A DNA stretch of 64,000 nt from Fen-1038 sp042408355 (GTDB lineage Bacteria; Chloroflexota; Anaerolineae; Anaerolineales; Villigracilaceae): the NCBI GenBank assembly GCA_042408355.1, contig JBHORD010000165.1, positions 10,500 through 74,499 of the forward strand. Reading direction: 5' to 3'. A model generated the notes under the pieces. The model did no database searches. It worked only from the letters and a program-made list of their open reading frames with translations, and was not told the DNA's origin. Both the position numbers and the translations under genes were made by a program. Below are positions 59,454-64,000 of the stretch, one piece after another. Numbering within the stretch: the first letter of the stretch is position 1; every line of letters begins with the position of its first letter.

Positions 59454-59945
59454 TCATCTCTCCAAATTCTTGATCATATTCAAACTTGACACTTCATACC
59501 CCATGCTTTCATATAAGTTCCGCGCCGCCCTGTTTGACGCGAAGACATGCAACCCAAGGGACCGCAGGCCCAGCCCGCGCGCCTTTTCTTCGATCAATAA
59601 CATAATCTGTCTGCCGTATCCCTTGCCGCGGAACTTTTCATCAATTCGCACATCGAAGATAAAACCGCTTTTCCCAGGACGATCCATTTCAGCGCGCAGC
59701 CAGATCGAACCGACGGCTTCGTCGCCCTCGTATAACGTGTAAAGATAGTGATCCCTGGTCTGCAGTCCCTGCGGCAAAAGTTCCTCGGTTTGCTTACGCG
59801 ATTTCTCCAACGCCTCGGACGGGTCCCAATATCCGGCTCTGACATTATCCGCCGCGTATTCGGGAATGAGGCGGGCGAGGAAGGCTTCATATTCTGTTTG
59901 AGTCATGGGGATTAGTGTCGGCACGGCAGGATCGTCCTTTGTCAC
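59454..59945 (-). CDS. GNAT family N-acetyltransferase
   Basis: The 163-residue protein has the acetyl-CoA-binding motif VRIDEKFRGKGYGRQIMLLIEE and a C-terminal ASNRAARNLYESMGYEV, as in standard GNAT enzymes. Substrate unknown. It starts at a GTG overlapping the stop of the glycosyltransferase gene (GTGA), so translation is coupled; a downstream ATG at codon 14 is the alternative. Confidence 0.85.
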   Translation of the reverse strand: MTKDDPAVPTLIPMTQTEYEAFLARLIPEYAADNVRAGYWDPSEALEKSRKQTEELLPQGLQTRDHYLYTLYEGDEAVGSIWLRAEMDRPGKSGFIFDVRIDEKFRGKGYGRQIMLLIEEKARGLGLRSLGLHVFASNRAARNLYESMGYEVSSLNMIKNLER

Positions 59946-60877
59946 TTCTCATTATACTGAATCGGCTCAACGTCTCTGCTCTTCTCTTCCCTCTTTGTTC
60001 TCTCCCGCGCATAATAAAATGTCTCGCGCAGTTGCGGCGTGAGTTGCCCCGATTCGCGGTAACCGATTCGCGTCCCGTGAAATTGCATAAAGCGAAACCA
60101 CAAGATCGTAGGGAGGTGCTTCCACAGCACGCCCTCACGCGCGGCGTGATACATATCGCTGAAAATATTCATCGCGGTCAGACGCGCAAAATCGTACAAA
60201 CTGAAATGCGCTTCGGGATGAATCCTTTTGAACGCCATGGCTTCACGGCGATAACGATTGAACACGCCGCGCGGCGTCTCGTTGTGAACATGCACAATCT
60301 CAGCTTCACTCACATAAGCGATTTTATATCCATGCTCCTTCGCCCATTTGGCCCATGCCAGGTCCTCCAGCCCGGTCAGCGTTTCATCGTAATGATTTTT
60401 CTCCCACAAACTTTTTCGAATGGCGGCATTGGCGTTGTTGCAAAATGCCGTCGCTTGATTCAAGTTGGTCGCGTCGGGATACCATTGATGATAAATTTGC
60501 CGCTCCGAAAATTTTGCAAAGGCGGGACCGCGCTGTTTGCCGTAGGTCAAAGCTACTTTTTCATCCTCAAACGGACGAAGCAGAGTCTCCAGCCAATCGG
60601 GATAGACCGGGTAGACGTGCGCGCTGGCAATGACGACGAACTCCCGCCTCGCGGCGCGGACGCCAAAATTGAGCGACCGCCCAAACGTAAACTCATCCGA
60701 CGGGATGCTCACGATCCGCGCCCCGAACGCTTCGGCAATCGAGACGGTCGAATCCGTCGAACCCGAATCAACCAGAATGATCTCCGCATCTTTGATCGTT
60801 TGATGCGAAATTCCTTCCAGTAAACGGCCAATGTGCTTTTCCTCGTTATAGGCACGAATGACTATTGAACAATTCAT
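59942..60877 (-). CDS. GT2 glycosyltransferase, rhamnosyltransferase-like
   Basis: The 311-residue protein has the GT-A start CSIVIRAYNEEKHIGRLL, VDSGSTDSTV, a DxD-like region and ATAFCNNANAAIRKSLW with ETLTGLEDLAWAKW (catalytic-base region). A C-terminal stretch includes GYRESGQLTPQLRETFYY, common in bacterial surface-glycan transferases. Its ATG overlaps the end of the broken four-helix-bundle gene (ATGA). Confidence 0.87.
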   Translation of the reverse strand: MNCSIVIRAYNEEKHIGRLLEGISHQTIKDAEIILVDSGSTDSTVSIAEAFGARIVSIPSDEFTFGRSLNFGVRAARREFVVIASAHVYPVYPDWLETLLRPFEDEKVALTYGKQRGPAFAKFSERQIYHQWYPDATNLNQATAFCNNANAAIRKSLWEKNHYDETLTGLEDLAWAKWAKEHGYKIAYVSEAEIVHVHNETPRGVFNRYRREAMAFKRIHPEAHFSLYDFARLTAMNIFSDMYHAAREGVLWKHLPTILWFRFMQFHGTRIGYRESGQLTPQLRETFYYARERTKREEKSRDVEPIQYNEK

Positions 60878-61249
60878 CGGGAATCGTTATCAGGGAGCTG
60901 GAAATCGGTGATGGAGTCTCCAGAGAGATCAAGGTTATAAGCAGCAGATTCTTCGTCAATCGGATGATTTGCTCTCCGTTCATTTTGTCCTTGTTTGCTT
61001 CGCTTAAGATGGTTGATATAGCCATTGATTATTTGAGTCCGTTTTTCCCCATCCTGTTCGAGAGAATTGAATAATTCTCTCGGAATGTATTTCAATTCGA
61101 AGCAAAGGACGAGATGGCTCAAGGTCTCTTCCAATGAGCCGCGCACAGGATAACAAAAGAAGCAGAGGCGGAATTTCTCGATACACTCGAAGGGCAAAGT
61201 CGTTCACTTTGTCCCGCGTTTCCAAAGTTTCCAGGCTTTTTATACTCAT
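60874..61249 (-). pseudogene. Broken four-helix-bundle (S23/intervening-sequence-type) protein gene
   Basis: The frame starting at the ATG with AGGAG upstream reads MSIKSLETLETRDKVNDFAL and VYREIP, the usual N-terminus of these proteins. Near 61170 the similarity moves to another frame, RGSLEETLSHLVLCFEL then LEQDGEKRTQIINGYINHL, the usual C-terminus. The helix in between (SIPANIAEG-type core, about 28 codons) is missing. A deletion with frame change explains this. The tail frame ends at 60874 in an ATGA overlap with the next gene. Confidence 0.72.
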
Positions 61250-61307
61250 CCTAACTCCTGATGACTATCAACGGCGATACCCAATTTCCGAATCCCGATT
61301 CTCGCCG

Positions 61308-62165
61308 TTACCAATCATGATTATTTTCATATCCCAACTTTATTAATAAATCGCCCGCCACATCCTTGAAAATCTTTTTGTGTTCAGGGGTGAAATATTT
61401 TTTCCATTCGCCGGTCTTGCCCGAGCGAAACGTCGGAGATTTTTGGGGATTGATGGAGGCTTCGAGCGAACGGAGAATTATTTTGCGGTCAACGGTCAAC
61501 GGAACGCGTGCAAGAAAACGGTCAGTGATTTTATTCAATACCGCGCTGCGATCGTTGACCAGATCTTCGAAATGAATCTTCAACACTTCGGGATGTTCGA
61601 GCCAATCAAGATATGGCGCAAATCGTTCGGCGATGTTCGGAAATTCGACATTTGCATCAGGTCTTCCCAAAATGCTGACTTTAAGCCGCGCCTCGAAACC
61701 GGGAAGCGATTGATAATAATCATGATGCACGTGGCGCGCTTCCATGTCGGTCACGTAGAAGGCGTGCGAGACAACCACATCGCGCGGATCACGGAAGATA
61801 AAGTAAGGGATGAAGCGAGGCCCGATCAAACGGCGAACCGCTTCGGGTCGCGCGAAAAGATGCGCCGAGGCAACGTCGCGCGGGCGGAGAGAATCCAGCC
61901 AGTCAATCGCCTGTTCGGGGGCGCGCTTGAGTCCGCTTTCGCCTTCGTATTCCGCATAGAAAGAATGCAGGCGCAACGAGAACGGCGCGACTTTTGAGAA
62001 GCCAAGCAAAATTTGATCGAGCAAATGCGTGCCGCTTTTGGGAAATGAAATGCCCAGGAGAATCGGCCAGCCGTCCGGCGGCGCCGAAATATTTGTAAAG
62101 CGAATACGCTGGCATGTTTTTTCAAATTGATAAACGAGAGCGCGAACGGACGAACGCAGAGTCAT
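61308..62165 (-). CDS. Sulfotransferase-domain protein
   Basis: The 285-residue protein has the PAPS-binding elements of sulfotransferases: the 5' phosphosulfate loop GISFPKSGTHLLDQIL, the 3' phosphate motif FRDPRDVVVSHAFY, and a C-terminal SGKTGEWKKYFTPE that closes the cofactor site. It should move sulfate from PAPS to a hydroxyl or amino group, likely on a glycan or lipid. The gene lies upstream of a GT2 gene, fitting surface-glycan decoration. TATAAT lies 7 nt before the ATG. Confidence 0.88.
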   Translation of the reverse strand: MTLRSSVRALVYQFEKTCQRIRFTNISAPPDGWPILLGISFPKSGTHLLDQILLGFSKVAPFSLRLHSFYAEYEGESGLKRAPEQAIDWLDSLRPRDVASAHLFARPEAVRRLIGPRFIPYFIFRDPRDVVVSHAFYVTDMEARHVHHDYYQSLPGFEARLKVSILGRPDANVEFPNIAERFAPYLDWLEHPEVLKIHFEDLVNDRSAVLNKITDRFLARVPLTVDRKIILRSLEASINPQKSPTFRSGKTGEWKKYFTPEHKKIFKDVAGDLLIKLGYENNHDW

Positions 62166-62172
62166 GACGGCA

Positions 62173-62178
62173 ATTATA
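62173..62178 (-). promoter_or_regulatory. -10 box of leaderless sulfotransferase promoter
   Basis: TATAAT on the minus strand, 7 nt before the ATG, with no ribosome binding site and no clear -35 box. Confidence 0.55.
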
Positions 62179-62218
62179 CGGCAAGGATGGGATGGAGGAC
62201 TCCCGACGGAGCGATCAT

Positions 62219-62359
62219 GGCTTTCTCAAAGTCAGGAATGTCGGCATGGAAAAATTAACCGCAAACAGCGCCGGGACCGCGAAGTTTAATGAATTTTCTT
62301 TGCGTTCTTGACGGGCCGGCGGCTCAAAAAGTTTTGTCAGAAACTACTTCGAGAAAGCC
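62219..62359. repeat. Dispersed repeat B, copy 2, with terminal inverted repeats
   Basis: Bounded by GGCTTTCTC and GAGAAAGCC. Internal blocks ATTAACCGCAAA, AAGTTTAATGAATTTTCTTTGC and GCGGCTCAAAAAG match copy 1 at 37.3 kb. At 141 nt it is the shorter copy and fills the gap between the sulfotransferase and TIM-barrel genes. Confidence 0.72.
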
Positions 62360-62417
62360 TTAACGAATCGATCCGCTTTTATTTATCGGGACATTCCCGT
62401 TGACGGCAAAAGAGTCG

Positions 62418-63272
62418 TTATTCTTTCTCTCCGCTTGTTTTCATCCAGGCTTTCTTCATGTTGAGCGCGTCCTCTTCCATGATGGGACTCTCGCATAAGA
62501 TGCGCCCCGCGCAGCCGTGATCGTTCAGGGCGCGGAACAAAGCCTTCAAATCCAAATCGGCTTCTGCCAGCTTTAAATGATTCTTCTCGCCTTTCGGTCC
62601 GTATTCGATTCCCGAAAGATGGATGTGCATCTTTTTCAACGCGGCTTTCCCCAGCGTTTTTTCGTATGCTTTCAATAAAGCCGACCATTCATCATAGCTG
62701 TTCATCGTCCCATTGCCGGGACGCGCGTGCAGGTGGGCAAAATCAATGCATGGCAAAACGCCCTCGATCTGCCTCGACATTTCAAGCGTGTCTTCGAGCG
62801 AACCGAGCATCGCGGATTTTCCCATCGTCTCGGGCCGGAGGATGGCCGGGTTGCCCGCTTTACGAAGTTCCTCCACACAACTTTTCAAACGCGGGATGGC
62901 AATCTTCAAAACTTCCTTTGGATCGTTCTCAAAATAGGAACCGGGATGAAAGATGATGTCTGTTGCGCCTGCCAGGTTGCCGTAATGCGCCGCGTCCATC
63001 AGGCGTTTGCGCGACTTCGTCCATTCCTGCGCGGCGGCGTTCAAGTTGATGAAATACGGCGCATGCACACTGACGGCGACATCTTCCTCGTCCGCCGTCT
63101 TCTTAATCGCCGCGCAGGTTTCTTCAGAGACGCGTACCGCTTGAACCCAGCCCAACTCCAACGCGTTCAAGCCGATGGACTTGCTGAATTGAATTGCGCC
63201 CACCGATCCGCCCGGCTTTTTAGGCGTGCCAATCGGCGAACCGACCGTGCCAAAACGAAATGATAAAGTCAT
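62418..63272 (-). CDS. TIM-barrel protein, AP-endonuclease-family-2 fold
   Basis: The 284-residue protein has the metal-site pattern of endonuclease IV-like barrels: VHAPYFINL, IIFHPGSY, RPETMGK, CIDFAHLHAR, HIHLSGIEYGPKGEKNH and CESPIMEED. These supply His, Glu and Asp ligands for a trinuclear zinc site. The length matches endonuclease IV, so an abasic-site nuclease is possible, but sugar isomerases share the fold. GAGGAG lies 7 nt before the ATG. Confidence 0.82.
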   Translation of the reverse strand: MTLSFRFGTVGSPIGTPKKPGGSVGAIQFSKSIGLNALELGWVQAVRVSEETCAAIKKTADEEDVAVSVHAPYFINLNAAAQEWTKSRKRLMDAAHYGNLAGATDIIFHPGSYFENDPKEVLKIAIPRLKSCVEELRKAGNPAILRPETMGKSAMLGSLEDTLEMSRQIEGVLPCIDFAHLHARPGNGTMNSYDEWSALLKAYEKTLGKAALKKMHIHLSGIEYGPKGEKNHLKLAEADLDLKALFRALNDHGCAGRILCESPIMEEDALNMKKAWMKTSGEKE

Positions 63273-63323
63273 GTTTCTCTCCTCTTGCGCCGCAAAGCTC
63301 TTCCTTTGCGCTTCTGGATGTGC

Positions 63324-63710
63324 CTAGCGGTTAAAAAACAAACTGAGCTTTTCCCACAACGGCGGACCCAAAACCAACAAGCCAATCAATATGGCGGCGA
63401 GCGCGGCGATCAGCACGGCGGCCGCGCCGACATCCTTGCCCACTTTCGCAAGCGGATGTTTCTCCGGGCTGGCCAAATCCACCACGGCTTCGATGGCGGT
63501 GTTGATGAATTCCGCGGCGAACACCATCGTAGCCGTCAGGATAATGATGGCCCATTCCTGCCGGGAAATTCCCAGCCATGCAGACAGAATGAATACCAGC
63601 GTCGCAATCACGGCGTGAATCCAGGCGTTGCGCTGAGTGCGGAGCGCATACCACCAGCCGTTGAACGCATGACGAAAAGAATACAGGCGTGATTTAATGA
63701 AGTTCCACAT
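63324..63710 (-). CDS. dgkA: Diacylglycerol kinase / undecaprenol kinase
   Basis: A 128-residue membrane kinase with three helices and the family core EFINTAIEAVVDLASPEKHPLAK followed by VGKDVGAAAVL. In Gram-positive-type bacteria this enzyme phosphorylates undecaprenol. It lies 15 nt after ybeY, the usual ybeY-dgkA order, which supports the call. Confidence 0.93.
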   Translation of the reverse strand: MWNFIKSRLYSFRHAFNGWWYALRTQRNAWIHAVIATLVFILSAWLGISRQEWAIIILTATMVFAAEFINTAIEAVVDLASPEKHPLAKVGKDVGAAAVLIAALAAILIGLLVLGPPLWEKLSLFFNR

Positions 63711-63725
63711 TCCTCGTTATTCGAT

Positions 63726-64000
63726 TTACGACTCCCGAATCTCGATTCCCGCCAGCCCGATATTTTTCAGAATTTGCTCCTGCGCCTTCCACATTTTCGA
63801 TTTTTCCTCCGCCTCTGCATGGTCGTAGCCGAGCAAATGTAAAACGCCATGCACAACCAGCAATTGAACTTCCGCTTCGAGCGGATGGCCGGCGGCAAGC
63901 GCCTGCGTTTCGGCGCGTGGAATCGAGACGAGGATGTCGCCCAAATAACGCGCGCCCGTTTCCGGGTCCGTTTCGGAGGCGGGGAAGGAAAGCACATCGG
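63726..64000 (-). CDS. ybeY: Endoribonuclease YbeY (3' part, cut by the window edge)
   Basis: The visible 91 codons contain the end of the family: DVLSFP at the edge, DILVSIPRAETQA, and the zinc motif HGVLHLLGYDH. YbeY matures 16S rRNA 3' ends and takes part in ribosome quality control. The N-terminal part lies beyond position 64000. Confidence 0.93.
   Translation of the reverse strand, partial: DVLSFPASETDPETGARYLGDILVSIPRAETQALAAGHPLEAEVQLLVVHGVLHLLGYDHAEAEEKSKMWKAQEQILKNIGLAGIEIRES

Overview
The window looks like a chromosomal segment of a Chloroflexota (Anaerolineae-like) bacterium. Reasons are the RecG with a long proline/glutamine-rich N-terminal extension, lipoproteins with Thr/Pro/Gly linkers and NBR1-type Ig domains, coding of intermediate-to-high GC with AT-rich promoters, and several promoters whose -10 box sits 6-8 nt before the start codon (leaderless mRNAs). 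This assignment is inference; no rRNA or ribosomal protein gene is present to confirm it. No prophage, transposase or CRISPR array was seen.

Layout. 0-5.5 kb: a zinc-finger/SpoIIE-type phosphatase reads left; a split, membrane-anchored Cas4-like nuclease, then nadK, a zinc-binding membrane protein and recN read right. 5.5-11.6 kb (minus): a coiled-coil protein, coaD, recG, a small acetyltransferase, an agmatinase-family enzyme and a DegV protein. 11.6-20 kb (plus): a lysine 2,3-aminomutase-family gene, two paralogous lipoproteins, then a cobalamin-riboswitch-controlled btuFCD-like importer, a cupin and a GcvT-like folate enzyme. 20-35 kb (minus): a surface-glycan cluster with glycosyltransferases, multi-spanning membrane enzymes, gmd, a flippase, a UDP-glucuronate-epimerase-like gene and a UDP-sugar dehydrogenase. 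35-37.3 kb (minus): family-4 uracil-DNA glycosylase, rimI, tsaB, tsaE. 37.7-41.5 kb (plus): an ECF-like sigma factor and its short partner, a YbaK-type deacylase, a membrane protein, an AlkA-like glycosylase and a channel-like protein. 41.6-47.4 kb (minus): type II NADH dehydrogenase with two Rex-like sites, a site-2 protease, galE, gatA, gatC and an esterase lipoprotein. 47.4-50.3 kb (plus): tRNA-Pro, two proteins of unknown function (one with a degenerate NERD-like domain), a glycosyltransferase and rnhB. 50.3-55.9 kb (minus): a P2A-type cation ATPase behind a yybP-ykoY-type (Mn2+) riboswitch, a secreted protein, glgC with a 36-residue upstream ORF, and tRNA-Leu. 55.9-58.9 kb (plus): ychF and pepF. 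58.9-64 kb (minus): a hypothetical, an acetyltransferase, a glycosyltransferase, a broken four-helix-bundle gene, a sulfotransferase, a TIM-barrel protein, dgkA and the 3' part of ybeY.

How it works together. Most content is housekeeping: DNA repair (recN, recG, UDG, AlkA-like), cofactor synthesis (nadK, coaD), tRNA biology (tsaB, tsaE, gatA, gatC, YbaK-like) and surface polysaccharide synthesis. Regulation is unusually readable: two riboswitches, a likely redox-controlled ndh promoter, and recurrent leaderless promoters. Two dispersed intergenic repeat families are present. One starts exactly at the stop codon of the preceding gene in all three copies; the other has short terminal inverted repeats. 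The least explained items are the split Cas4-like pair, the degenerate NERD-like protein with its small neighbour, the channel-like protein with a changed filter, and the stop-codon-linked repeat.
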